From Exophiala sp. HKRS030 (taxonomy: Eukaryota; Ascomycota; Eurotiomycetes; Chaetothyriales; Herpotrichiellaceae): DNA of 64,000 nt. Where the stretch lies: positions 1,488,001 to 1,552,000 of the forward strand of contig JAHWDD010000007.1 in NCBI GenBank assembly GCA_023897205.1. Direction: 5' to 3'. Position 1 is the stretch's first letter. The number at the start of each line of letters is the position of its first letter. This document shows, piece after piece, positions 22,358 through 33,068 of this stretch. The translations under genes were made by a program, and so were the position numbers. The notes beneath the pieces were generated by a model. It was not told the origin of the DNA, ran no database searches, and saw only the letters and a program-made list of their open reading frames with translations.

Positions 22358-25088
22358 GTCACTGGAGGCCTTGGAATGGCCGAAGGGAAGAGGTAGGATC
22401 GGTGAAGGGTCGAAGAAGCTGTACCATCGAGGCGTGCGCGTCGATCAAGAACCTTCCTCGGATGGACCAGACTTCGATTCGAACAACAGTCGATCAAAAA
22501 GTTGTCGTGATGAGATTCTCAGGGCTTCTTCGCTGCCACGGTTATTATGACCCGCAGCCCGGGAACTCGAGTCTAGCTGCGCTTGGCGCAAGGAGAATCA
22601 CGTGACAAGGCTGAGGATCCAAGGAAATTGGTTTCAGCCTCGAGTCCACGAGGAGAGAGAAACCATCATGGATGATGCTGCAAACAGTAAGGAGTACTCT
22701 GAATGAATCTCTAGCTGGCCCCAAGTTTGCGCAGGCAGTGATCAGCTAACAGTTCTGAGATAAAGTAAACCCATTCATCCTCATTTCTCTTTGTTGCAAG
22801 CAGGCAGATGTCACCTCCTCTCGACAATCAGACAATAAAGATGCTCAGAAGCCACAGTGAGAATAGATAATGTCCTGCGTCAGGTTGGCTAGCGCACAGT
22901 ACTGCCGTCGGTGACCTTTGAGTGGTATCAATCTTTCAAAGATGCTTTCTGAGCATATGACAGCTTGCTTAAGGCCATTCCTCACTTCAATCTTACAATA
23001 GTATCGGAACTCTGATCTCGATACTAACGACGAAGCCCATTTACCACGTTTGTGGGTTGCGAGGAGTTCCCTGTGTTGTGCTTTATCGAATTGAGCAGTC
23101 AGATACCGACTGCTCAGTACAATGCACTAGATATTCTTCCCAGTCTAAACGAGCACCTCGGTATTGGTCTTCTGCTGAGCGTTGGCAGAGGCCGCTAGTA
23201 TCGTCTTATCATTGTCTGACATTGTGTTGAAGTTCAAACACGGTCCAACTCTTTAAATCCTCCCCAGAAAATGCTTCACTCGTTTGCTCTTACGGCAAAC
23301 TTCTCAACAGCTGATCATATCGATTCTCATCCAGTCATGTCATGTCAGGCTCTGACGACAACAGCCCAGATTACCAAAGTCCGTAAAGGGTATGACATTG
23401 TGCTTGCCTCAAGCTTGAGTACAGTGCAGCCGAACACAAAACTGATAGGCTTACCCCTGGAGAACAAATCATGCATCCTCGGTTCGTCATGAAAGACTAG
23501 GATGCATTAGAAGAGGATATCCCGCCGGGTACCTTATCAGCATGTGGACCTTCGGAATATGTAGCACAGCAACGTGCTTCGAAAAGCACACACTTCAACA
23601 ATCACATTGCACTACGGAGTACGGAGTATTCTCCAGCATTCCCAGGACAAATCATCCGGCTGACTGCTGTGTAACAACGAGTCACGACTAGATGAGCTCA
23701 TGTTCCCCTCCTTGTTATGTCCCTGCCATCTCATATTTGATCAGCGACTGGAAGCAATTTCATTTCGAACACACAAGGTGCAAGGATCAACGGTTCAACA
23801 CATGGCATTGAGGCTTCCTGCATGCTGGTGCTCGGCTGTTATTTCAATTGCAAGCAGTTAGGTTGGTTCCAGATGCGGCACATCCTGCAGCCTCATCGTT
23901 TAGAGAGCCCTGATGAAGCTGCAGCATCAGCTTTCAGCTGCAGCCCGATGTAAGATACGAGGGGGGAACCGGTCACGTAGCATCTCTAGTGGACCTGGAA
24001 ACCTCGTATGACAAAAGTATATGCAAAAGATGTCACAGTTGAAGCGTCCGGGCTGGCCTGTCGCAATACGATCCATGACCCGAGTGGCTTGAAGCGCACC
24101 ATCCGGACTTGTGTGCAGTGAGGCTTGCGATCAGAATAGGGCCAGGCATTGTAGAGAGAGTAATTCCGACAAAGGAGGTCTGGGGTTACCAATCCAATGC
24201 GAAATCGCCCAATGTCACATTGACCATTTCTGGCATTTTTTTCTTCCACAAGGATTGTCAAAGCCGTCGGAAAGAAGCTGGAGGAGCGAGGGTAAGCCGA
24301 AAAGACCAAAACCTCTCGCTCCTCCTCTCATCTCAGGCGCAGCCATTTGGAGCGAGCCGCATTGGCAGGGCTACCATGCACGCCCAGCCAGAGGCTCTCA
24401 CTGCGCCTCTGGTTCTATCCCAATTCTGCTTGGAGAGCACCTCCACAACAATAGGTTGACCTGGAGAAGCTAGACATGGGTTAGAAGCGAAAGGCCGAGT
24501 CAGCCTCTCGGTGTGGTTTGCTTCGGGTTGCAGAATGATCTGGATCTAACCAACAAGAGTACCTGGCAACCCTGCCACATTGTCCAGCCTGACCGCCACC
24601 GGATATCATGATTGGCTGAACAGCGCATGTTGTACCCCAAAATAACCCTTGGCCGAGACTGTGACTACATTGACATCGCCACAAAACCATCAACACCCTG
24701 GTCGATTGTCCCGCCTCTACAACATCTTGGATTTTCTCTCCATCCCGCCTCTCTCGTATTGTCGGCGGGCCAAATGCAGGTAGGCTTGTTTCACGGAGTA
24801 CTATTCGGTATGGCTGGAGGAGGGGTGTGTGAAGCTGAATGGGACCAGCCGCACTGTTGAATCAGTATCTTCTTACAAGGCTCATGGACTATTTAGTCCT
24901 CACGATGTCTCACCCATCATCCAAACAATCCTCCTCTCCATCACACAGACAGACACACACAGTCACTACAAAAAAGATACCAAAGTACTCGTCTGCCCTT
25001 CACTTGAAAGCATCATTGGCCCAATCCTCGGGCTCTTCCGTCGTTCTCACCGTCCCAGACTCTCGCTTTGATAAATACTGCCCCCGAG
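22358..25088. other. Gene-poor 2.7-kb region upstream of the tyrosinase gene
   Basis: It is bounded by the divergent starts of the nucleoporin and tyrosinase genes. Short frames (for instance two overlapping ones at 24109-24473) lack any recognisable domain. It carries an overlapping pair of TACGGAGTA at 23613-23628. The last 200 bp before the tyrosinase ATG are rich in CT and CA, as in many fungal promoters. No RNA gene was found by eye. Confidence 0.5.
23613..23628 (+). repeat. Two overlapping TACGGAGTA nonamers (sites 4 and 5)
   Basis: Copies at 23613-23621 and 23620-23628 share two bases, about 1.46 kb upstream of the tyrosinase start. Confidence 0.75.
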
Positions 25089-26219
25089 ATGCTTCGTTCA
25101 CTGTTGCCCTTTGTATCCGCCTCAGCCTTGCTCGCTTCTTCGGTCGTCTCCGCCATTCCCGTCGACACACAACACAATGCTCGGTCCACCTCTGCTCAGT
25201 GGGACGACTGGACGTGCACGTCGGAAAACATCCGGACTCGCGTCGACTTCAACAACATGGCTCCGGCCGACCGGAAAGCGTACACTGACGCCGTCAAGTG
25301 CCTGATGGCTCAACCTTCCCAACTCGACCAGACACTCTACCCGGCCGCGACCAACCGATACATGGACTACGCCGTGATCCACGTCAACCGCACCCAACAC
25401 GTGCACCTCGACGCCTTCTTCCTGACCTGGCACCGGTACTTCCTGTGGCTCTACGAGTCCGACCTCCAACAGACGTGCGGCTACGAGGGGGCTTTCCCTT
25501 ACTGGGACTTCGCCGAGACGGCCGACGACCCTCACAGCTACCCGATCTTCGACGGCTCCGAGTACAGCATGTCCGGCGACGGCCTCTACAACAACACCGG
25601 GCCGATCGTGTTGGGAGCCGAACTCACCATCCCCCACGGCACGGGGGGAGGGTGCGTGACGACCGGCCCTTTCGCAGACATGATCGCCCCGATCAAGTTC
25701 ATCGACCCGACGGCGCTCACGACGGGGACGCTCCCCGACGACGCCTTCGCCTACACCCCCGTGTGCCTGATGAGGGACCTCAACGCCTACGTCTCCCAGA
25801 CGTACACCAACTCGGCCCAACTCCTGGCCGCCGCCCACGCCGCCAACGCCAGCGACTTCGAGTACCTCCTCAACGGGGTCATCGGGAGCTCCAGCCTGGG
25901 CATCCACTCGGGGGCTCACTTCAGCGTCGGGGGCCAGATGAACTCGATCCACGTCTCGGCCCAGGACCCCATCTGGTACCCCCTGCACACCATGATCGAC
26001 AAGGTCTACACGAGTTGGCAGATCAACTACCCGGACCTCGCCGACACCCTGGACGGGAGCACGGGGACCGCCCTCAACACCCCTCCCAGCGACGTCGTCA
26101 CCCTCGACTCCATCGAACCCGACTGGGGTTATTTCCAACTCGGTCAGATCCAAGTGCGTGACCTGTTGAGCACCACCTCGGGTCCGTTTTGTTATCAATA
26201 TGATACCGTCATTTCTTGA
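25089..26219 (+). CDS. Secreted short tyrosinase/catechol oxidase-like copper protein
   Basis: Single exon, 376 residues. Residues 1-24 form a signal peptide (hydrophobic core FVSASALLASSVVSA). CuA ligands are readable as His98, His106 and His115 (HLDAFFLTWHRYF, the H-x8-H pattern) and CuB ligands as His273, His277 (HSGAH) and His300. The length is that of short extracellular fungal tyrosinases without the long inhibitory C-terminal domain. Such enzymes oxidise mono- or diphenols to quinones and act in pigment formation or phenolic breakdown outside the cell. Oddity: the usual His-His before the third CuB position reads Leu299-His300. Spacing (23 residues after His277) suggests His300 is the ligand and that the neighbour is replaced. 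Codons end almost only in C or G. It stands alone, with no neighbouring pigment genes. The ATG is preceded by an in-frame ATT-coded stretch, not an alternative Met. Confidence 0.9.
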   Translation: MLRSLLPFVSASALLASSVVSAIPVDTQHNARSTSAQWDDWTCTSENIRTRVDFNNMAPADRKAYTDAVKCLMAQPSQLDQTLYPAATNRYMDYAVIHVNRTQHVHLDAFFLTWHRYFLWLYESDLQQTCGYEGAFPYWDFAETADDPHSYPIFDGSEYSMSGDGLYNNTGPIVLGAELTIPHGTGGGCVTTGPFADMIAPIKFIDPTALTTGTLPDDAFAYTPVCLMRDLNAYVSQTYTNSAQLLAAAHAANASDFEYLLNGVIGSSSLGIHSGAHFSVGGQMNSIHVSAQDPIWYPLHTMIDKVYTSWQINYPDLADTLDGSTGTALNTPPSDVVTLDSIEPDWGYFQLGQIQVRDLLSTTSGPFCYQYDTVIS

Positions 26220-26691
26220 ATAAAAGGGAATCGTTGAAGAATTCCGGATTGCTTGGAATCATCCAAAACCCGGTTTATCATAATAGGAAAAGAACCAAAA
26301 AAAAGAGGGCGGGAAGGGATTCAAACTAATGGGATGTATCTTGATGAACAAGAACGAGTACGCAGCATGTCAGTATGCAAGCACGCAAAAACACAGCCTT
26401 CATTGAAGGGAGAGTTGGGAATTTTACATCTGCAAGCACACTGAATAATGATAATAATTCATAATCATCACCATGTTTCCATTCACGAGAAGACAAGTAT
26501 GAGGACCGAGTACATGAATAAGAAAAAAAGTACATGGTATGAATTTCAACATTGGCTCACATCAATATTCTCCGCATCTATTTGATGTCGAGAATACTTC
26601 GCCAGTATCCAAGAAATGTGTGTTCACTACCTTTCAAAGAGTACATCAACGTTGTGTATCATTTCTCTCGTAAGTAGTCTTGATCTATTCT

Positions 26692-26729
26692 TTCTCTCCC
26701 TCTCCCTCTCCCTCTCCCCCTCCCTCTCT
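26692..26729. repeat. CTCTCC-type simple repeat
   Basis: A pyrimidine-only stretch of about six CTCTCC-like units on the plus strand. Confidence 0.85.
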
Positions 26730-26796
26730 ACAGGCTGCTCCGTCCTGCCGTGGTCGATCCTACTCCACGAAAACATCATTTGGAATGCAAATGATG

Positions 26797-26805
26797 TACG
26801 GAGTA
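26797..26805 (+). repeat. TACGGAGTA nonamer (site 6)
   Basis: Exact copy about 580 bp beyond the tyrosinase stop codon. Confidence 0.7.
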
Positions 26806-27350
26806 TGCAAGTATGCACGCCATGGCCTCATGCTTCTATGAAACATGTAAGACATTTCAGCCGAGGGTTGAAACCAGAAACGCAGGAACGGTCGCGACGG
26901 AGCTTTCGGTCTTATGACAACTCCTCCGTAAGTAGGTAGACACGAAGATACTACTCCATAAGTAAGGCCAACCCCCGTACCCCTTCTTCGAGGCAATGTA
27001 TATATTCCCAAGTACTCGTACGGGGTGCTATGTAAATACCCGTCTAAAATCTAACATGATCCACTGTGGTGAATGTACATACGGTACCCACTATAGAGTC
27101 AGGTACCTGACCCCAGTACACCACCTACACATACGGATGTTTATCTACAGCGTCCAAGTACTCCATACCTAGGGCTATTCTTGATACATCCCTGACTCAA
27201 TGTATCGCTTTATCCTTCTAGTCATTTCAAACTCCACCTATGTATGTACTCGCATTGGCAGAAAGCGTAGCCTTGGAGCCTTTCTAGCCAGCTCTGGCCT
27301 GTCTTGTCTAACCAAGTGCTTACTGCCAGTCCTCTGTCAGCAACCCAAAT

Positions 27351-29255
27351 CTAGAAATATCCCCTTTTAAGTCTAAATTGACTCATCCACCTTCTCTCAT
27401 CCGCCTGTCTTTCCAAGGCTCGCCGCATTGTCTTAGAATATTCTTCGGCTCTCTCCCTCTCTTCTCTCTCGTTGGCATCTTCGCCCTCTTCGAGTGCCTT
27501 GACCATTTCTTGGTGATCCATAAACTGCGGGTTCGTCGTGATGATGCCGATCTTCTCGCCTGTCCATATCAACAAATCGGCATCCCCACGCTGTCTGTAT
27601 TCCGAGTCGGCGCTCTCGAGCGGGATGATTTTCCGCGCGACTTTGTCTCCATGGATGGAGGCGCCGGTCTCGCTGACTTCGAAGTCGTTCAGGTTCCACT
27701 TCCGAACCAAGCTGCGACCGTCGCGCTCAACCCATTTGAGGCCACCCTCTGAATCGGAGAAGACAATCTTGGTGCCATGAGAAGCGACCGACAGCAGTTT
27801 GGAGCTGGCTGCTTCCTGTCTGTTCTTGTAACTGAAGAGAGTACCGTCTGAGCTGGTGCTGGGCGTCCTGCCAAGGTCAAGAATGTCGTCGGTTGATGGC
27901 TGTCTGGAGATTGTATCTTCATTCAGACTGGGCTGTCCAGGCTTGGTGTGTGGAAGAGAATATAGTTCCAATGAGCCGCGACCTCTGTACTCACCACAAG
28001 CAACCAGAGTCGAACCTCCGGAAACGCTGGCCGGGGATCCCGCCGGTGGATGTGGGATGCTGGCAAGGGATGACAGACTTCCTCCAGAGTGTATAACGTA
28101 CTGAAGACGTGGGAAGAAGCGGCGATCATACGATAGGATGCTGGAGAACCTGCCGGCAAGTAGGATTTCGTTGTCCGCGTGGTGCAGGATAGAGAGTGGC
28201 CCGGGCTCTACTCTAGCATATGCCATCCAGTGAGGGTTCTGCCGGTGGTGAGAAGGTGGCAGATTGGATACCCTTGGGGTCCAAGCAGGAGGGTTATGGT
28301 CGGATGTGAATGGCGCTGCAGGGCCAAAGTTCGACGACGGAGCAAATATTGAGGTTTGCGAGAAATCCGGAAGTATAGCGGTTGACTTTCCTGACACTGC
28401 AGGAACCTCTTCAACGCATTCCGAAGGTGACTTTGAAAATATGGACACCGACAGCCTGGGGTCAAGGATATGTAGACTCCATTGCGTGCCAACCGTCAGC
28501 GGAAGATCAAATCCAGTAGACTGTGACAAGGCTGTTATCGGGTAGGCGTATTTTGAATGGGATACCACCTTCAGTGTGTTGAGATCGATTTCGTTCAATA
28601 TATCACCAATGGCAATGAAAGCTTTTTGTTGAGACGAAACGGTACTGACACAATCGACAACCAATGACTCGCTCGCTTGTGAGCCGTCTGTGAACAGGAC
28701 TCCAGGTTTGCTCCGACCGATCTCTGTCATTGTTCTACGCCCGGTAGAGCTCGCACTGAGATCCCAGAGGCAGATACTGGCATCTTCCAGATAGCCAACA
28801 GCATGTTCGGACCCACCGAGAGTTGCGACGCCTTTGATTTCAAGCTGCCTTGCAGGGGGTTGGACCGCCCAGTCAGCACTGAGAGGCGCATGTCGACTTT
28901 TGTACTCTGAGTACCAATCGACAATTTCATCTTGGGCAGATTGATCCCATTGATTAATTGCTCGAGCCCGTGGGCTCTCTCGCATCAAGCCGTCCGAGTC
29001 AGACTGATGGTTGCGTGTGGCAGGAGTCCGTTCTGATAAGGTCAGACCTTGTAACGCAGAAGTCAAATCGGTCAATGTACCGGGATTCCTTCTCATCGAG
29101 GCACTGGGTGACTTTTCAAAGCACTTGTTCCGCCACAGGCGGTTGATATGTGCTGACTTGGCCAAGGTAGTGCATGTCTTTCGGACCGAGATAAGATCTT
29201 TGGGTTCAAGATGGTCAAGAATGTCCACGACGATTTCCTCGGGGAGTCTGTCCAT
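27351..29255 (-). CDS. F-box protein with probable beta-propeller
   Basis: Single exon, 634 residues. Residues 1-45 (MDRLPEEIVVDILDHLEPKDLISVRKTC and the following LWRNKCF) are a clear F-box, the motif that docks to Skp1 in SCF ubiquitin ligases. After a linker of about 100 residues the rest is beta-rich with repeated small blocks ending in WDL or similar (for example YLEDASICLWDLS), which suggests a degenerate WD40-like propeller that would recruit the substrate. The C-terminus is a charged helix rich in Glu and Arg (EEGEDANEREERERAEEY) ending in RLKRGYF. The substrate is unknown. It is divergent from the RMD1-family gene, with start codons 704 bp apart. Confidence 0.88.
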   Translation of the reverse strand: MDRLPEEIVVDILDHLEPKDLISVRKTCTTLAKSAHINRLWRNKCFEKSPSASMRRNPGTLTDLTSALQGLTLSERTPATRNHQSDSDGLMRESPRARAINQWDQSAQDEIVDWYSEYKSRHAPLSADWAVQPPARQLEIKGVATLGGSEHAVGYLEDASICLWDLSASSTGRRTMTEIGRSKPGVLFTDGSQASESLVVDCVSTVSSQQKAFIAIGDILNEIDLNTLKVVSHSKYAYPITALSQSTGFDLPLTVGTQWSLHILDPRLSVSIFSKSPSECVEEVPAVSGKSTAILPDFSQTSIFAPSSNFGPAAPFTSDHNPPAWTPRVSNLPPSHHRQNPHWMAYARVEPGPLSILHHADNEILLAGRFSSILSYDRRFFPRLQYVIHSGGSLSSLASIPHPPAGSPASVSGGSTLVACGEYRGRGSLELYSLPHTKPGQPSLNEDTISRQPSTDDILDLGRTPSTSSDGTLFSYKNRQEAASSKLLSVASHGTKIVFSDSEGGLKWVERDGRSLVRKWNLNDFEVSETGASIHGDKVARKIIPLESADSEYRQRGDADLLIWTGEKIGIITTNPQFMDHQEMVKALEEGEDANEREERERAEEYSKTMRRALERQADERRWMSQFRLKRGYF

Positions 29256-29959
29256 GGTGGCATAACAGACTCTACAACAACTGAGTTAGGAAAGGACGAT
29301 GCCTCGATCAGAAGATTCAGCAGGCTGCAATAAGTAGGTTAACGTCTACGGCAGGCAGAGACGTCGACGAATTGGTGAAACTCCTTAGCCTAGGCTCCTG
29401 CGACCTTCAGGCTTGGGAATTGACCCTTGACCGCGATAGCTTCAACGTAAACGTCCGATAGTATCAAGTCCCATAATTTGAGATAGTGGTGAGTATCGTA
29501 ACAGTGTAAGGATGAATGTATGGATGAAGGAGTGATGGTCCTTTGTATAAGGAGTAAGATAAAGAATGATCTGGAAAGAGTGGATTGGTCGCTGTACGAA
29601 TACGAATTGCCTCCTAGGAAGCAATAGGCGGTACCTCAATTGCCCCTCGGCGGCGCACGGCCCAGGCGCTGCTTATGGGCAGCTGAAGCCCCCACGACCA
29701 ATTTTCTTAGGGCTCGTCTCTTACCTAAGCCCCTCAGTAGCTAGTGCCAAGGGACCAATAATCAGCCATGACGAACACGTGCATGATGAAACCCAGGCTG
29801 CCTGGAAAGAAGCATCATTCAAGTCCCAGCAATTCAGCCTCCATACCGGCACCAACAACTTCTTTCCATCGTTTCTCGCGCTTGCCTAACAACTAATTGA
29901 TACCCAACCTTACTTGATTGTGCATTTCATCAGCCCGAGGCAGGCGCGCCCGTGCAGCA
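29256..29959. other. Divergent promoter region of the F-box and RMD1-family genes
   Basis: No coding sequence is supported. The plus-strand open frame that runs into the RMD1-family exon from 29914 is only the intron-retaining reading of that gene. Confidence 0.5.
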
Positions 29960-31746
29960 ATGCCTCCAAGTGCTACAGCCAGAAGAGGACCAAGTGTTCT
30001 AGTCAGTATCATCATTGCGACATCATGATCTATCCCGTGGCTAACATCGAACTTGAACAGGTTCAGGATCCGCGTGAGGGCAGACCAACCCTTTCAAGAA
30101 GACAGCCCTCGCGATTCATAACGGTCGATAGTGTCCTCCAATATGCTTCCGATATTCCGTCCGCTCAACAGAGACAACCTCAACGACCAAAAGTTTTTAG
30201 GACAGGCTCGGGGAACCCTGTCGAACCGAGACTCACCGGTCGTGTGATCAATCCTCGCGGGCCAGCCAGGTCTACTAAGAAATCCGAAAAGCTAGTCCTT
30301 TTGCCGGAAGCCGATGAAGAAGAGGATGAAAAGGGCGACTTCGGTCTCGATTCCGATAGAGGCCCGCCTCGGGACGACGAAGACTTCAGAAGACCCGGAA
30401 GAGAAGGCGTGAAGAGTTATGCAGAAAGATTACCGAAAGCCAGAAGAACGGAGAAAGAATTGCCTCGAGTGACTGCCTATTGCACCGCTCAAGCATACAA
30501 ACTACAGTCCGTGGCGACGTTTGTGCGACAACGACATGGTGCACGAGCCAAACTCTACGACGATTGCTTATATTGCGCCTACCATTTACCCTTACTGCCA
30601 GGCATTGAGGGTTATCGGTTACGAAGTAGTCCGCCGGTAAAGAGCGCAAAAGGTGGAACGGTTTTGGACGAGGCTATCGAGCGCAGTGAACAGAGAGACT
30701 ATCGGGGTGCATACTATGCTGAGGAGGAGGAACAACATTCAGTGAGAGGGCACTATACTCCAGAAGAACACTCCTCTGAATCAAGACATGATGACGGTGA
30801 GCTCGAGAGGCCACGGCTGAACGGCGAACGACGGGGCAGCAATCAGTCTCAGAGATCAAACAGCCCTGGTCCTACAGGTGTGCCTGTTGACGCCTATCGT
30901 TTTGCAGAAATGTTCGTGTTGGATTATGGTGTGGTCGTATTCTGGAACTTCACTGAGAGACAGGAGAAAGATATCCTGGCCGACTTTGCCTTTTCGACCA
31001 CCGTAGACCCCGTCACCAACGTGGTGTCACCCCTTCCTTTGACCACCAATGCTTTGGACGAAGAAGACTTCGAAACCGAAGAGTTCCATTTCGAGTACAA
31101 CAACGAAATCTCGCGGCCTCGAGTATACAACGATATGATAACTCTCCGCAGCGGCGACCATATGATCAAGCTTGCAATCAGCCACGCCATTGCGCAAAGT
31201 ACCAAGCTGAGCTATTTCGAAGAGAGGATGGCCGCGCAGATGGAAGAGGCCAAGGATGTGCCAGGCAGGTTAGCGAAGACCGGAGAACTCGGGTTGAAGC
31301 GAGAAGAAGTCATCAAACTACTGGGCGGCCTCTTCAAAAGCCGAGTTGAGGTCAATTTATGTAGGTGGTATCCTTTTGTCGCTGGAAGTCGAATTTGTTG
31401 CTGACCATTTTTAGCCTCCAATGTCCTCGACGTTCCCAACCTGATCTGGGATAGTGAGCCGACGCTACATCCTCTCTACAATGCCGTCCGGGAGTATCTC
31501 GAAATCAAGCCCCGGATTCAAGTGCTCAACGAGCGATGCCGCGTGTTTCTCGATCTGGCCGAGGTTTTGTCGGATTATATTTCTGATGACAAGATGTCGA
31601 GGATCACCTGGATAATCATTGTGCTCATCTGTATCTCTATTCTGGTTACGTGCTCGGAAGTGTTCCTTCGGTTTGGAATGCTCAGCACAAAAGGACCCCA
31701 GGTGGCCAAGGCTCTACCAGTGCTATCACTTGGCAGTGAACTGTGA
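29960..31746 (+). CDS. RMD1/DUF155-family membrane protein, 3 exons
   Basis: A 42-nt first exon (29960-30001, encoding MPPSATARRGPSVL), then 30061-31360 and 31415-31746, give 557 residues. The first intron uses a GTCAGT donor. After a disordered basic and acidic N-terminal region, the DUF155 domain begins near residue 155 with TAYCTAQAYKL-like sequence and includes FVLDYGVVVFWNFTERQE, EEFHFEYN and DMITLRSGDHMIKLAISHAIAQSTKLSYFEE, all typical of the family. A single membrane segment lies near the C-terminus (WIIIVLICISILVTCSEVFLRF, about residues 512-533). Relatives are yeast Rmd1 and Rmd8 and the mitochondrial RMND1; the long N-terminal extension and C-terminal anchor fit the cytosolic, sporulation-linked Rmd1/Rmd8 branch. 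The molecular role is unknown. Confidence 0.87.
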
Positions 31747-33068
31747 AAGGAGTTGATGGTTTGATCATTGGTTCAGCGTATTGCGTATATATCACACTAG
31801 CACGGTGTTTGGGGGTTGTTTTTGAGATCACACAGCCCGAGAATATCAAATCAAATCTCTTGTCCCTGGGACTGCTTGCCCACTCATGATAAGCGACATC
31901 CCTTGACATTACGGACCGCCAGAGTGCTACCTCGTATGACCTATACATATTTCATATCTCGGCCTGAGCAGCATAAATAGGAAGGAGGATGCACTGCTTG
32001 GCCCGCGTCTCCAGGTGTTTTTAACCACAAACAGGTGATGGGTGGCAAGAAAGATCAATCCGCTGACCATCGTTTATCTCTTGTTGGTGCCCACACTTCG
32101 CTGTGGACAGTTTCTTGGGATCTAGAGGCGGAGGTGACCGAAGTGTATCATGGCTGACAAGGACAGATGAGGAGCATCGGGGATTCCTATTTGACAAGGT
32201 ATTGGCATACGGAGTCGCTGGGTTGCATTCGGATGATGGTACACCAGCTCTAGTACGCGCCTATCGACAAGGTACTGACTATACTCGCCAGGGTCCGTCC
32301 AGGGCGGCTTTGGGAACTTCGACCCGGTGCGACAGAGGAGACGTTGGCTTCATTTTCTTATCACTTGGCAAGAATCCAAGAGATGATGGACGAGACAAGC
32401 GAGTCGATCGAGTAGACGAGAATACAGAGAAGGATGCAGAATGCCCTTTTTCCTTTTCGACGACACCACGGACCAGACGGCCCATTTACTCGTTGTGTGC
32501 CCGAGTACCGTAGGATCGTCCGGTCCAGTGGCGCGAGCTCGTTCAGCATGGACCACTGAAAAGCTTCTCCCTCGACGGTATTTTTCTTGTTCTTACTCCA
32601 TTACCCTTCATTAGGTCCTCTTTTGCCGAGTGTGTGAGGTTCGTCGACATCATGCCCAGACCAGAGACAGACCAGGGATTGGATCGGGGGATGGATGAAA
32701 TGCTGCTGTTCCAATCCCGACTTCACCTCTTCTGTGCCCAACTTTGCACCCCAAGTCCTGGTTTCCATGATCCACCACCGATGTACCATCGAATGCGCCT
32801 TTGGACTCGCTAGGGTGAGGATCTTCAGATGAAACCTCGTGCTCTATTGCTCTTTACTGTACAAGTACATATATGTATGTCATTGGTAAGATCTCCACCA
32901 TCATGTCTTCATGTTTGATCGTTGCCTCTGGTCGCTTTCTCATCCCCAGTCCTCCTCGTGGTGGCCCTGGCCTTTTTTTTGGCGCTCCACTGTTCTTGAC
33001 CAGGTGTGCCTTGATCAACTGGTTGTTCCCAAAAGACGGTGACAAGTGGACAAGAACATACAAAAAAC
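31747..33068. other. Intergenic region, no gene seen
   Basis: It lies between two plus-strand genes and contains the transporter promoter. A 136-codon plus-strand frame at 32103-32513 and short minus-strand frames resemble no known family. One near-match to the TACGGAGTA word is at about 32208. Confidence 0.5.

Larger units (their letters stand above)
26220..27350. other. Convergent 3' region between tyrosinase and F-box genes
   Basis: It holds poly(A)-like AT-rich tracts just past the tyrosinase stop, a CTCTCC repeat at 26692-26729 and a TACGGAGTA at 26797. Many short GTAC/TACG-containing words occur at 26930-27200. No supported gene. Confidence 0.5.

Noticed and set aside
24109..24473. Two overlapping plus-strand frames of about 120 codons
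   Set aside because: Two different frames open over the same DNA with no recognisable similarity; probably chance.
25122..26198. 358-codon minus-strand frame and a 287-codon plus-strand frame inside the tyrosinase gene
   Set aside because: Both are side effects of the strong C/G third-position bias; their compositions (Gly/Val/Arg or Arg/Pro/His) are typical shadows.
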